Notes: generated by a model from the letters alone, not told the origin. Shown: positions 9,331-18,260, counted from the stretch's first letter. The stretch is 64,000 bases of DNA from DATBLE01 sp963841405 (GCA_963841405.1 CAWJCM010000003.1:62001-126000); one strand, 5' to 3'. Program-made: numbers and translations.

Positions 9331-10233
9331 TCACGCGTCGGGCACGGAAACACGCTCAGCCGGGCGGCGGTGGCACAGCACAGCGTTCAGGAACGCGCTG
9401 CCGATGACCAGGCGGGCGAGCACGTACAGCCAGACGAGCATCGTGGCCGCGGTGCCGAAGGCGCCGTAGGTCTCCTCGGCACGGCCGAGTCTCGGGGCGA
9501 AGTAGAAGAGCACCGCCACCGTGATCAGCTGGTAGCCGATGCCGACGAAGACCGCGCCGGGCACGAGATCGCGAAGCCGGGCGTCGCCGTGCGGCAGGAA
9601 CCACATCGCAACGAGTGCGATGCCGATCATCAACGCGGCACTGAGCAGGCTGCCGAGCAGCGCCTGCGCCCCGATCTCCTCACGCAGCCATGCGACGCCC
9701 GACGAGGCGGCGAAAGCGACGAGGAAGAGCCCGTTGAAGAGGACGATCGCGTGCAGCGGCCGCCGGAGCCGTCGCGGCGGGACGCCCCACGCCAGTGAAA
9801 AGGCGAGCACGAGCGCCCGGATCCCTCCGATGCTGAACCAGAGCAGCATCGTTACGCCGAAGAGCAGGACGAGCACGATGCCCCGGTTGCCGTGCTCGAG
9901 CGCTCTCGCGCCGGAATGGGCCGCAGCGGCGGTGATGCCGAACCGCCGTGCCTCGTGCTCGAGCGCGCCCGGGTCGAGCTCGTCCCAGAAAGAGAGAACC
10001 GCCGCCCCGACGAGCCCGAACGGGACGAGCCACAGGAAGAAGCGGAAGGCGACCCCCGCCTCGATCAGCACGCCGCCGAGACGGCGCTCCGTCTCCAGCA
10101 CCTCGATCACGAGAGGCACGCCGGGCAGGCGCTCGGCGCGCCGGCGCCAGGCTTCCGCCTGTGCTGCGAGCGCCTGGGCGCGTGTCTTCTCCTCCGTGAC
10201 GACCGGCGGCGACTCGGGACGCTCACCTTCCAC
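9331..10233 (-). CDS. YihY/BrkB-family inner-membrane protein
   Basis: This 300-residue protein has a charged cytoplasmic N-terminus followed by six membrane helices. Family segments include FRFFLWLVPFGLVGAAVLSF, LLWFSIGGIRALVLAFSLAWG, LRDLVPGAVFVGIGYQLITV and YGAFGTAATMLVWLYVLARL. The last (YGxFGTxxxMLxWLY) is the hallmark of the YihY family formerly labelled ribonuclease BN. The biochemical role of these proteins is not established. It lies 25 bp upstream of the M20 peptidase on the same strand and diverges from the M23-like gene. Confidence 0.88.
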   Translation of the reverse strand: MEGERPESPPVVTEEKTRAQALAAQAEAWRRRAERLPGVPLVIEVLETERRLGGVLIEAGVAFRFFLWLVPFGLVGAAVLSFWDELDPGALEHEARRFGITAAAAHSGARALEHGNRGIVLVLLFGVTMLLWFSIGGIRALVLAFSLAWGVPPRRLRRPLHAIVLFNGLFLVAFAASSGVAWLREEIGAQALLGSLLSAALMIGIALVAMWFLPHGDARLRDLVPGAVFVGIGYQLITVAVLFYFAPRLGRAEETYGAFGTAATMLVWLYVLARLVIGSAFLNAVLCHRRPAERVSVPDA

Positions 10234-10277
10234 GTGCCGATCGTCGCAGATGCGCCAGGTTTGGCAGAGTGCCGGTC

Positions 10278-11300
10278 ATGGCGAGCGTTCCGGGCAAGCT
10301 GAACGTCGACCAGACCTACAACGACAACTACCGTGGCTGGCCGCTGGCCCCCGTGCACGAGCCTCATCCGATCCGCGGCGCCTTCATGGACCCGCGGCCC
10401 GATCCCGAGCTGGGGGCGATCTACCACGACGGGGTCGACGTCGCCGCGCGCGACGACCGCCCCGAGGCGGGCGCCCCACCCGGCCGCACGCACCGCGTGC
10501 ATGCGATCGAGGGCGGCAAGGTCATCCGCGCCACGCCGCACGGGGTCCGGGGGCTCGTCGACATCGGGCACTTTCGCTACGAGCACGTGGACGCGCTCGT
10601 CAAGGTCGGCGACCAGATCGACCCGGGCGACGTGATCGGCTGGACGTGCTTCGACACCTGGCACGTCCACGTCGGCGAGTGGATCTTCCCGCCGGGCGGC
10701 GACCCGATCCTCGTCAACCCGCTGAGGCCGGGCGGGAAGCTCCGGCCTTTCGTCGACACGGCTCCGCCGGAGATCCACGAGATCCGCTACTACACACCGG
10801 CTGAGCCCGCCTGGAAGCGGCGCCCTCAGACCACCGTCGCGCTGTTCCCCCAGGCAGGCACGCGGCTGAACAAAGCGGCGTTGTCGGGGAAGGTGGACGT
10901 GCGCGTGCACCTGGACGACCCGCAGTCGTTCATCGGCTGGTTCGCGGACCTGCCCTGGATGGCCGCGCCTCACCACCCGTTCCGTCTCGCGGTGGCGGTC
11001 GTCGAGCTCCCGAACGGCCACGTCGTCCTCAACCGGGACGTGTTCCGGGCCGAGCGCTCCGTCGACACGCCGGCCGGACAGCATTTCGCGCCCGGCACCG
11101 ACCAGAACCTGCCAGCGAACGAATGCATGGCCGAGCACCGCGCCATGCGCTGCGACGGCACCTACTGGTTCCGCCTCTTCCCGAAGCCGTACTGGGACAC
11201 GACGAGCCTCCCGAACGGCAACTACCGGCTCCACATCCTTGCCTGGGACATCGCCGGCAACGAGTCGGAGGCCTACTCGGACGTGACGATCCGCAACTGA
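10278..11300 (+). CDS. M23/LytM-fold-like protein
   Basis: The 340-residue protein has an N-terminal half reminiscent of the lysostaphin-type (M23) fold: YHDGVDVAARD, resembling the HxxxD zinc motif, then AIEGGKVIRA, RYEHVDALVKVGDQIDPGD and WHVHVGEW, which supplies the HxH element. The C-terminal half looks like an immunoglobulin-type beta domain (ILAWDIAGNESEAYSDVTI). There is no signal peptide, which is unusual for a wall hydrolase. ATG 10278 is preferred over GTG 10269 because it follows the usual GxCAT context. Catalytic activity is uncertain. Confidence 0.6.
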   Translation: MASVPGKLNVDQTYNDNYRGWPLAPVHEPHPIRGAFMDPRPDPELGAIYHDGVDVAARDDRPEAGAPPGRTHRVHAIEGGKVIRATPHGVRGLVDIGHFRYEHVDALVKVGDQIDPGDVIGWTCFDTWHVHVGEWIFPPGGDPILVNPLRPGGKLRPFVDTAPPEIHEIRYYTPAEPAWKRRPQTTVALFPQAGTRLNKAALSGKVDVRVHLDDPQSFIGWFADLPWMAAPHHPFRLAVAVVELPNGHVVLNRDVFRAERSVDTPAGQHFAPGTDQNLPANECMAEHRAMRCDGTYWFRLFPKPYWDTTSLPNGNYRLHILAWDIAGNESEAYSDVTIRN

Positions 11301-11393
11301 GTGCGGTGGGTTCGCGGCGATCGATGGCAAAGGGGCCGCCGATCGGCCACAATTGCCCGGTCGGGACAACCAGCGATGGGGGGTGAACGAACG

Positions 11394-11846
11394 GTGAAGA
11401 TCTTTCAGCGCGAGCAGCAGCTGCGGACGACAGGCGGGCTCCAGATCCGCGACATCACGGACGACGTCGCCGAGGCGGTGCAGGAGAGCGGCGTCCAGGA
11501 CGGCATCGCCTGCGTCTACTCCCCGCATACGACCTGCTGCGTCCGCGTGAACGAGTTCGAGCAAGGCTTCCTCGAGGACTTCGCCCAGCTCCTCCTCCGC
11601 CTCGTGCCGCGCGAGACCTACTACGCACACGACGACTGGGACCGCCGCACCGAGAACATCTGCCCCGAGGACATGGACTTCGGCAACGGCCACTCCCACT
11701 GCATGGCGATGCTGCTCGGCACCGCCGGCGAGTCGATCCCGATCCGCAACGGCGAGCTCCAGCTCGGTACCTGGCAGCGCGTGCTCTTCCTCGAGCTCGA
11801 CCGTGAGCGCGACCGGCGCTGGATCGTCCAAGTTGTGGGGCATTAG
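11394..11846 (+). CDS. YjbQ-family protein (UPF0047)
   Basis: The roughly 150-residue protein matches the YjbQ/UPF0047 family throughout: VYSPHTTCCVRVNEFEQG, the conserved HDDWDRRTENICPEDM-like stretch, GNGHSHCMAMLLG, and a LGTWQRVLFLELDRER C-terminus. The family is annotated as a secondary thiamine-phosphate synthase activity, but its physiological role is poorly defined. GTG 11394 is chosen because GGGGGGTGA lies at ribosome-binding distance; an in-frame ATG at 11376 would add six residues. The stop codon sits in the loop of a perfect hairpin. Confidence 0.88.
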   Translation: MKIFQREQQLRTTGGLQIRDITDDVAEAVQESGVQDGIACVYSPHTTCCVRVNEFEQGFLEDFAQLLLRLVPRETYYAHDDWDRRTENICPEDMDFGNGHSHCMAMLLGTAGESIPIRNGELQLGTWQRVLFLELDRERDRRWIVQVVGH

Positions 11847-11855
11847 CCCCACAAC
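11832..11855. terminator. Hairpin enclosing the yjbQ stop codon
   Basis: GTTGTGGGGC (11832-11841) pairs perfectly with GCCCCACAAC (11846-11855) around the loop ATTA. The stop codon TAG begins in the loop. No T-tract follows, so it may act as an RNA-stabilising or factor-dependent end rather than an intrinsic terminator. Confidence 0.6.
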
Positions 11856-11883
11856 CGAAAGCAGAGCGTCGGGCAGCCAATGA

Positions 11884-11909
11884 GCGTCTGACACCGAGGT
11901 GTCAGACGC
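11884..11909. repeat. Perfect 12-bp palindromic hairpin, GGTGTCAGAC type
   Basis: GCGTCTGACACC (11884-11895) and GGTGTCAGACGC (11898-11909) form a perfect inverted repeat around GA. It lies between the convergent yjbQ and phosphoesterase genes. Its core (CTGACACC / GGTGTCAG) recalls the hairpins at 55682 and 60450, which share the GGTG-C/CACC arrangement. Confidence 0.65.
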
Positions 11910-11912
11910 CAT

Positions 11913-12598
11913 CTACTCGGCCCGCGCCTCGGCCTGCCGCTCCACCCGCGGCCGCTCCTCGACCCCGAGCTCGAAGATCCAGAAGTCCTTGGCGGTCACA
12001 AACGTGGCCACGTTGTAGACCGGCACCCGGCCGATGAAGCCCTCGAACGTGCCCGCGTGCGCGGGGCCGTGGAGGACGAGATCGGGCGAATGCTCGGTGA
12101 TCGGGCCGGCGAGGCGGTCGCTGCCAAGTGGAGCAGAACGATCCGGAGGTCGCAGTCCTCGATCGCCGCCAGCTCGCGCTCGAGCGCCTCGACGTCCTCC
12201 GTCCTCTCGGCGTCGACCCGGCGGAGGAGTGGCTCGCCGAAGTCCGGCAGCACCTGATCCGGAAAGCCCCCGACGAAGCCCTTCCGCCCGACGACGCCGA
12301 CCTCCTCTCCGCGGACGGCGAAGCGGGCGGTGCTCCGCTCCAGCACGCGGACACCTGCGTCGGTCAGCACCGCAACGACCTCGTGGGTGCGGTTCAGATG
12401 CCAGTCGTGGTTGCCGAGCACCGCGCAGACCGGGATCTCCGACCCCCGGCACGCGTCCGCGAGCACCGACGCCTCCCGCGGGTCCCCGCACGTGGTCAGG
12501 TCGCCGGCGAGCAGGACGAGATCGACCGCGCCGGCCAGGGACGCGAAAGCCGCGGTCACGCGCTCGCGCGTCGCTTCGGACGCGTGGATGTCGCCCAA
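11913..12598 (-). pseudogene. Calcineurin-like metallophosphoesterase, truncated and frameshifted
   Basis: The metal-binding motifs GDIHAS, LLAGDLTTCG and VLGNHDWH identify a class of metallophosphoesterase. The frame is good from the very first motif to IVLLHL near 12135. It then continues one frame over with LGSDRLAGPITEH and DLVLHGPAHAGTFEG to the stop at 11913, leaving out about 20 expected residues. At the 5' end a TAG codon sits six bases before the only usable codon (TTG 12598), so the region encoding the first beta strand is missing. Both defects suggest an inactive remnant. It meets an equally truncated divergent gene at about 12600. Confidence 0.75.
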
Positions 12599-12605
12599 GG
12601 CCTAC

Positions 12606-12907
12606 GACGGGGAAGTGATGTCGACCTGATCTTCCGACCGGCCGGGCTCGAGATCACCGACGAGATGATCGAGCGCGGCGAGGAGCTCGAGGTGGAGGCG
12701 ATGACCATGCGGGTCATGCGGCCCGAGGACCTGCTCGTGACCAAGCTGCACGCGATGACCGAGCATTCGATCAACTACCGCAGCTGCCTCGAGATCGCCC
12801 GTGCGCTGCGCGAGCAGATCGACTGGGACGACGTGCGCGAGCGGAGCGCCGACACGCCGTTCGGCCGCGCGTTCTTCGTGATCGCCGAGAGCCTCGGCGT
12901 GGTCTGA
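12606..12907 (+). pseudogene. Nucleotidyltransferase-family C-terminal fragment
   Basis: About 98 residues remain, from GSDVDLIFRPAGLE to the stop at 12905-12907. The DVDLIF segment matches the second acidic strand of small MNT/AbiEii-like nucleotidyltransferase proteins. It is followed by MRVMRPEDLLVTKLHAMTEH, a typical interdomain helix. The N-terminal GS motif region is absent, and the sequence upstream belongs to the antisense phosphoesterase remnant. The 5' ends of both genes were probably lost in one deletion. Confidence 0.6.
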
Positions 12908-12912
12908 GCGCG

Positions 12913-14004
12913 CTAGGCGGCCTCGCGCAGCCCGGCGACCTCGCGGAGCATCGACAGAGTCTCGAGCGCGTTGGCCTCGATCTGCCGGACCCGCTCGCGC
13001 GTGACCCCCAGGTGGCGGCCGATCGCCTCCAGCGACATCGGCTCGCCGTCGCCCGCGAGGCCGTACCGGAGCTCGAGCACCGTGCGCTCGCGGTCGGGCA
13101 GCTCGTCGAGCGCCTTCCGGAGCGTCTCCTGGCGGAGGCTGACCTCGACCTCTTCGTCCGTGTGCGCCTCGGCCGCGAACAGGTCGCCGAACGAGCCGGA
13201 GTCGTACTCGCCGATCGGCTTGTCCAGGCTCGTCACCGCGCGCGCAGCCGACTTGACCTCGCGCACCTGCTTCAGCGGCAGCTTGGCCTCCTTGGCGAGC
13301 TCCTGGTCGGTCGGCTGGCGTCCGAACTTCGCGACCAGCTCGCGCTCGGCGCGCGCGATCTTCTGCTCGCGCTCCACGATGTGCACCGGGATCCGGATCG
13401 TCCGCGACTTGTTCGCGACGCCACGCTGGACGGCCTGACGGATCCACCACGTGGCGTAGGTGGAGAACTTGAAGCCCTTGCGGTAGTCGAACTTCTCGAC
13501 GGCGCGGATCAGCCCGATGATCCCCTCCTGGATCAGGTCGAGGAGCGACAGGCCGTGCCCCTGGTAGCGTTTGGCGATCGAGACGACCAGCCGCAGGTTC
13601 GAGTTGATCATCAGGTCCTTGGCCTCCTTGTCGCCGCGCTCGATGCGCTTCGCAAGCTCGACCTCGTCCTCGGCGGTCAGCAGCTTGTACCGACCGGCCT
13701 CGTTCAGGAACAGCTGAAGCGCGTCGGTGGTCGCGTGCGCCAGCTCGCCGTTGTCGAAGGTGGCGTCGTCCTGGACGACATGCCCGCAGTCGTCGCTGAG
13801 CTCGATCCCCCGCTCGTCCAGCTGCTCGTAGACCCGCGCGAGCTCGTCGTCGTCGAGGTCGAGCTCGTGGATGAGCTCGTTGAACTGCGACAGATTGACG
13901 CAGCCCTGCTCCTCTGCTCGGTCGATCAGCGCTGTCAGCCGGTCCATCAGCTCCGCCCTGGAGAGTCCCCGATCATTGCTCAGACTAACCTTTGCCACCG
14001 TCAT
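12913..14004 (-). CDS. RNA polymerase sigma-70 family factor (RpoD/SigA-type)
   Basis: The 363-residue protein contains region 1.1-like acidic sequence (ELMDRLTALIDRAEEQG), region 1.2 (DALQLFLNEAGRYKLLTAEDE), region 2 (NLRLVVSIAKRYQGHGLSLLDLIQEG, KFSTYATWWIRQA), region 3 and region 4 (GVTRERVRQIEANAL). This is a primary or near-primary sigma factor that recognises -10/-35 promoters. ATG 14004 overlaps the stop of the upstream transglycosylase-like gene (ATGA), which supports this start; an internal ATG at MDRLTAL has a better Shine-Dalgarno (GGGCGGAG) and could be an alternative. Whether it is the sole primary factor cannot be told from one window. Confidence 0.93.
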   Translation of the reverse strand: MTVAKVSLSNDRGLSRAELMDRLTALIDRAEEQGCVNLSQFNELIHELDLDDDELARVYEQLDERGIELSDDCGHVVQDDATFDNGELAHATTDALQLFLNEAGRYKLLTAEDEVELAKRIERGDKEAKDLMINSNLRLVVSIAKRYQGHGLSLLDLIQEGIIGLIRAVEKFDYRKGFKFSTYATWWIRQAVQRGVANKSRTIRIPVHIVEREQKIARAERELVAKFGRQPTDQELAKEAKLPLKQVREVKSAARAVTSLDKPIGEYDSGSFGDLFAAEAHTDEEVEVSLRQETLRKALDELPDRERTVLELRYGLAGDGEPMSLEAIGRHLGVTRERVRQIEANALETLSMLREVAGLREAA

Positions 14005-14561
14005 AGCAACCCGCAATAGCGCGCGGTGGTGGGCCAGGGCCAGAATCCGCGTGTCCGATACGCCCGCTCGGCGGCCCACATCTGCTCGAGCGGCGTCCAG
14101 TGGTCGGCGGTTCCTTTGGCCCGGTAGAGCTGGATCGCGTACGTCCGCTGGAACTCGACGTCCATCTGCAGCCCGCCGTAGTAGGGGGCGTCGGCGTCGG
14201 TCCAGGAGCCCTCGTACCGATGGATACAGACCCACTGTGACTGGTGCGGCGGGCGGTGCGCCTGGGTTCTGGCGACGGTCGCACGGTGTCTCCACACCCC
14301 GAGCACCCAGCGGCGGTAGCCGAGGTTCTCCACCCTGCGGGCGCTGTCGCTGTAGGGCGTGCGCGGCCGCAGCATCACCCCTTGCCAGCGCCAGGTCTCG
14401 TCGCGGTGGGCGGCGATGATCGGCAGCAGCGCGGACCCCGTGTCCGGAGCCACGCGTTTGACTGCACGCACCCGGTTCGGAGCCTGCTGCCGCGCGGTCG
14501 CCTGCGGCACGAGCGCGATCGCACCGGCCACGAGCACGGCAAACAGGACGACGTTTTTCAA
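14001..14561 (-). CDS. Secreted transglycosylase-like domain protein
   Basis: The 186-residue protein begins with a signal peptide (LKNVVLFAVLVAGAIALV, cleavage after ATA). It ends in a resuscitation-promoting-factor-like transglycosylase domain: WVCIHRYEGSWTD, PYYGGLQMDVEFQ, WTPLEQMWAAERAY, GFWPWPTTARYCGL. The Glu of RYEGSW is the candidate catalytic acid. TTG 14561 is used because AAGGAAGGAG precedes it at suitable distance and translation then begins at the signal peptide. The stop overlaps the sigma-factor start by four bases, so the two genes appear co-translated. Confidence 0.82.
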   Translation of the reverse strand: MKNVVLFAVLVAGAIALVPQATARQQAPNRVRAVKRVAPDTGSALLPIIAAHRDETWRWQGVMLRPRTPYSDSARRVENLGYRRWVLGVWRHRATVARTQAHRPPHQSQWVCIHRYEGSWTDADAPYYGGLQMDVEFQRTYAIQLYRAKGTADHWTPLEQMWAAERAYRTRGFWPWPTTARYCGLL

Positions 14562-14667
14562 CGCGGTGGACTCCTTCCTTGGTGCTTGGCGACGACCGGA
14601 GCGGTCAACCACGTTGGGGAACGCACGTCGTCGTCTCGCCTCGAGAGGACTCGCGCGCCGCGGCCGC

Positions 14668-15741
14668 TCAGCCGTCTGGCTTTGCGCTTGCCCACGGAAC
14701 GTAGCAAGCGGAAGGGCCGAGCGCGCTCCTCCAGGTGAGCGAAGCGGTCACCTTCCTCTGGAACGAGGCGATCAGGCGTTCGCTTTCGGGCAGCAGACGC
14801 CCTCGCTCGACGACGCCAGCGGCGACCCCACGCTGGACGGACTCGACGAGCGTCGTGTCCTCCCGGCCGACCTGATCGTCGAAAGCGATCAGCTCCCGCG
14901 CCCATGCGTCGTCCACGTCCGCGCCGAAGAAGTAATCGAGGAAGCCCGCGGTGCGGCCGGTCGTCTCCGGCCACAGCGGCCCGATCGAGAGGTTGGCGGA
15001 GCCGGGGTAGACATTGATCTTCAGCGCCGGCCAGACGAGGTGGAACGCGCAGGTGCCGTTGCCGTCGCGGGCCGTCCCGTACTGGCTCCAGACGGGGCCG
15101 TCGCCCTCGATGGAGTACGCGTCCGGGTCGACGTCGACCAGGCGGCTGAACGCCGGATGAGCGGTCGGGCAGTGATAGCACTCGAGGTAGTTCTCGACCG
15201 CGACCTTCCAGTTCGCCTCGAGCGCGTAGTCGACCCGCTCGCGGAAGACGAGATCGGCCGGGTCCGACGGCAGGCGGGCGCGCGCGAGAAGCTCGGACGG
15301 CGGCGGCCCTTCCGGATCCACGCCTGCGAAGAGGAACGGCCCCCAGCGGTCCAGGGAGAGCGGGGCGAGACCGAGGCCGGTTGCGTCGAAGCCCTCCTCC
15401 CGGTCTGCCCGCGGCACCGCTCGCAGCCGCCCGTCGAGCCCGTACGTCCACGCGTGGTACGGGCATTGCAGCGTCTCGCGGCGACCGGCACCCGCGACGA
15501 TCTCGGAGCCGCGGTGGCGGCAGACGTTCACGAACGCACGCAGCTCGCCGTCGGCGTCCCGCGTGACCACGACCGGCAGCCCGCCGGTCGTGCAGGCGAA
15601 GTAGGAGGACGGCTCGGGCAGCCTGGCGGCATGGCCGACGTAGTGCCAGGCACGGCGGAAGATCCGCTCGCGCTCCGCGGCCAGCACCGCCGGATCCGAG
15701 TACCAGCTCCACGGATAGGTGTCAGCCACGCGCAACCTCAC
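14668..15741 (-). CDS. Rieske-type ring-hydroxylating oxygenase, large subunit
   Basis: The 357-residue protein has an N-terminal Rieske [2Fe-2S] domain (CRHRGSEIV, then CPYHAWTYG, giving the CxH/CxxH ligand set). A C-terminal catalytic domain carries the mononuclear iron site (NYLECYHCPTAHP). The family hydroxylates aromatic or quaternary-amine substrates using electrons from a reductase, which is not encoded next to it. GTG 15741 starts translation at VRLRVADTYPW, the usual N-terminus. Only 31 bp separate it from the divergent glycosidase gene, so they share a promoter region. Confidence 0.92.
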   Translation of the reverse strand: MRLRVADTYPWSWYSDPAVLAAERERIFRRAWHYVGHAARLPEPSSYFACTTGGLPVVVTRDADGELRAFVNVCRHRGSEIVAGAGRRETLQCPYHAWTYGLDGRLRAVPRADREEGFDATGLGLAPLSLDRWGPFLFAGVDPEGPPPSELLARARLPSDPADLVFRERVDYALEANWKVAVENYLECYHCPTAHPAFSRLVDVDPDAYSIEGDGPVWSQYGTARDGNGTCAFHLVWPALKINVYPGSANLSIGPLWPETTGRTAGFLDYFFGADVDDAWARELIAFDDQVGREDTTLVESVQRGVAAGVVERGRLLPESERLIASFQRKVTASLTWRSALGPSACYVPWASAKPDG

Positions 15742-15772
15742 GTTCGGCTCCCCGTGGGCCGATGTAGAGCGG

Positions 15773-17047
15773 GTGCGACGCGCGGTCCGGACACTGCTCG
15801 CCTGCCTGGCGCTCGCCGGCGCATTCGCGGGGGCGGCCCACGCGAGCTCGGGCCTGCTGATCGGCGTCGCCGACGACAGCCTCAAATGGTCCGACAAGGC
15901 GACCGCCCAGCGCGCCCTGGTCTACACCCGCGACCTGGGCGTCCGCGCCGTGCGCGTCACGGTCCCCTGGCAGCCCGGCCAGACGCAGCTGAGCGTGATC
16001 GACCGCCAGCCGGTCGACCGCATGATCCTCGCCACCTGGGGCGGCGGGCTCCGGGTCGTGCTCGCCGTCTACGGCCGACCCGGCGACGCTCCCCAGAACG
16101 ACGCGCAGCGCGCGGCCTACTGCCAGTTCGTCGCGAGCCTCCTCCACCGCTACCCGGGCGTCAGCGACGTCGTGATCTGGAACGAGCCGAACTCCAGCCG
16201 CTTCTGGCGGCCGCAGTTCGCTCCGAACGGAACGAGTCTGGCGCCTGCGATGTACGAGGCGCTGCTCGCCCGGTGCTGGGACGTGCTCCACGCTGCACGG
16301 CCCGGCGTGAACCTGATCGCGGCATCCTCCCCGCGCGGAAACGACAAGCCGGCCGCCTCGTCCAACGTCTCCCATTCGCCCGTCAGTTTCTACCTCGGGC
16401 TCGGCAATGCCTACCGCGCGAGCGGCCGGCGGCTGCCGATCTTCGACACCGTCGGGCACAACCCCTACCCGGTCACGAACGCGGAACGGCCGTGGGTGCG
16501 CCACACGACCGGCAGGACGATCGCCGAGGGCGACTACGACAAGCTGATGGCGCTGCTCCAGCAGGCGTTCGGCGGCAGCGGCCAGCCTCTGCCCGGCCAG
16601 AAGCAGGTGCGGATCTGGTACATGGAGCAGGGCTTCCAGACCTCCGTCGACCCCGTCAAGCGGCCCCTCTACCGCGGCAGGGAGACCGACCGGCAGGTGC
16701 TGCCGTCGTTCTTCGCGCTCGCGGCGGCGCGCAGGACAGCCGGGTTTGAGCCCGACCAGGCCACGCAGCTCTCCGATGCGCTCCGCGTCGCGTACTGCCA
16801 GCCCGCCGTCGGCGCCTTCTTCAACTTCGAGCTCGCCGACGAGCGGAACCTGGCCGGCTGGCAGTCCGGGGTGCTCTGGGCCGACCTGAGCCCGAAGCCG
16901 TCGTACGGACCGTTCAAGGCGGCGGTCCGCGCCGTGACCGCCGGACGGGTCGACTGCGCCCGCTACGCCAGGCTGTCCGCGGAGACCGGCGTGGGGATGG
17001 GCTTCACCACGCGACCCAAGCGCAAGACTCCGTTTGCACGCACGTGA
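15773..17047 (+). CDS. Secreted glycoside hydrolase-like protein (clan GH-A)
   Basis: This 424-residue protein has a signal peptide (TLLACLALAGAFAGAAHA) and a TIM-barrel glycosidase layout. VVIWNEPNSSRFW carries the acid/base Glu in the NEP motif, DTVGHNPYP follows, and IWYMEQGFQT supplies a candidate nucleophile Glu on strand seven. The C-terminus is a short basic tail. GTG 15773 starts directly at the signal peptide. The target is probably an extracellular polysaccharide; the GH family number cannot be assigned by eye. Confidence 0.75.
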   Translation: MRRAVRTLLACLALAGAFAGAAHASSGLLIGVADDSLKWSDKATAQRALVYTRDLGVRAVRVTVPWQPGQTQLSVIDRQPVDRMILATWGGGLRVVLAVYGRPGDAPQNDAQRAAYCQFVASLLHRYPGVSDVVIWNEPNSSRFWRPQFAPNGTSLAPAMYEALLARCWDVLHAARPGVNLIAASSPRGNDKPAASSNVSHSPVSFYLGLGNAYRASGRRLPIFDTVGHNPYPVTNAERPWVRHTTGRTIAEGDYDKLMALLQQAFGGSGQPLPGQKQVRIWYMEQGFQTSVDPVKRPLYRGRETDRQVLPSFFALAAARRTAGFEPDQATQLSDALRVAYCQPAVGAFFNFELADERNLAGWQSGVLWADLSPKPSYGPFKAAVRAVTAGRVDCARYARLSAETGVGMGFTTRPKRKTPFART

Positions 17048-17061
17048 AGTAGCCTCTGCGC

Positions 17062-17418
17062 GTGATCATCCGCGCACTCGCAGAGGCCGAGCCCTTCACC
17101 ACCGCCGACGGGAGCACGATCCGCGAGCTGCTCGGCCCTCCGACTGCTCCCGTGCGCAACCAGAGCCTGGCCGAGGCGACGCTCACCGGCGGACAGGCGA
17201 CGGAGCGCCACTATCACGCCGAGAGCGAAGAGATCTACTACGTGGTCGAAGGATCCGGCCAGATGGAGCTGGACGGCGAGCGGCGGCCGGTCGGCGTCGG
17301 CGACGCCGTCCTGATCCCGCCTCGCGCCCGCCACCAGATCCGCGCGGACGCCGACGGCCTGCGCTTCCTCTGCTGCTGCGCTCCCGCCTACCGACATGAG
17401 GACACGTTCTTCGACTAG
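17062..17418 (+). CDS. Single-domain cupin
   Basis: This 118-residue protein has one cupin barrel: RHYHAESEEIYYVVEG (motif 1 with two His and a Glu) and GDAVLIPPRARHQI (motif 2 with the third His). Such small cupins bind a metal and act in sugar or small-molecule metabolism or as sensors; no substrate can be assigned. The gene starts 14 bp after the glycosidase stop and precedes the luciferase-like oxidoreductase, suggesting one transcript. Confidence 0.85.
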   Translation: MIIRALAEAEPFTTADGSTIRELLGPPTAPVRNQSLAEATLTGGQATERHYHAESEEIYYVVEGSGQMELDGERRPVGVGDAVLIPPRARHQIRADADGLRFLCCCAPAYRHEDTFFD

Positions 17419-17431
17419 GTAGATTTTTCCG

Positions 17432-18211
17432 ATGCCGCGCGTCACCATCGGGCTCCAGGTCATCCCGCAGCACGGCGACTTCGAGTCGATGAAGCGCGCG
17501 TGGATCGAGGCCGACGCGATGGGCGTCGACCGGATCTACAACTGGGATCACTTCTTCCCGCTGAGCGGCGACCGCAACGGCAAGCACTTCGAGTCGCTGA
17601 CCGTCCAGGCCGCGATGGCGGCGCTGACGAAGAATGCCGAGATCTCGTCGCTGGTGATCTGCAACTCGTACCGCAACCCGAACCTGCTCGCGGACATGGC
17701 CCGCACGATCGACCACATCTCCGGCGGGCGCTTCGTGCTCGGAATCGGCTCGGGCTGGTTCCAGCACGACTACGACGAGTACGGCTACGAGTTCGGTACC
17801 GCGGGCAGCCGCCTGCGCGACCTCGACCGCGCCCTGCCGATCATCAGGGCCCGCTGGGAGAAGCTGAACCCTCCTCCGCTTCGGCGCATCCCGATCCTGA
17901 TCGGCGGCAGCGGCGAGAAGGTGACCTTGCGCATCGTGGCCGAGGCAGCCGACGAGTGGCACACCTTCGGCGACGCGGGCACCCTCGTGCACAAGTCGCG
18001 CGTGCTCGACGACTGGTGCGAGCAGGTCGGTCGCGACCCGAAGGAGATCGTCCGCTCGACGACGATCTTCTCCCAGTCGCGCGGCGAGCAGCAGGACGGC
18101 GAGAAGCTGATCGAGCTCGGGTTCACCGACTTCGTGGTCAGCGTTCAGGGGCCCGGCTGGGATCTGAAGGACCTGGAGCAGGCGCTGGCCTGGCGGGACG
18201 AGCTCGGCTAG
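17432..18211 (+). CDS. LLM-class F420-dependent oxidoreductase
   Basis: This 259-residue luciferase-like monooxygenase-fold enzyme has features of the F420-dependent branch: YNWDHFFPLSGD, LVICNSYRNPNLLADMARTI, DHISGGRFVLGIGSGW and RIPILIGGSGEKVTL. It probably reduces or oxidises a small substrate using coenzyme F420. The start ATG lies 13 bp after the cupin gene. The substrate is unknown. Confidence 0.88.
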   Translation: MPRVTIGLQVIPQHGDFESMKRAWIEADAMGVDRIYNWDHFFPLSGDRNGKHFESLTVQAAMAALTKNAEISSLVICNSYRNPNLLADMARTIDHISGGRFVLGIGSGWFQHDYDEYGYEFGTAGSRLRDLDRALPIIRARWEKLNPPPLRRIPILIGGSGEKVTLRIVAEAADEWHTFGDAGTLVHKSRVLDDWCEQVGRDPKEIVRSTTIFSQSRGEQQDGEKLIELGFTDFVVSVQGPGWDLKDLEQALAWRDELG

Positions 18212-18260
18212 AGCCGCCCAGGGTTCAGCCCGGCCGCCGGAACGTCGATGCTCACCTGCA

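Noticed and set aside
12602..13450. Minus-strand frame with Arg/Ala-rich translation beside the sigma gene
   Set aside because: It overlaps the sigma factor in another frame and the nucleotidyltransferase remnant in antisense; no domain recognised.
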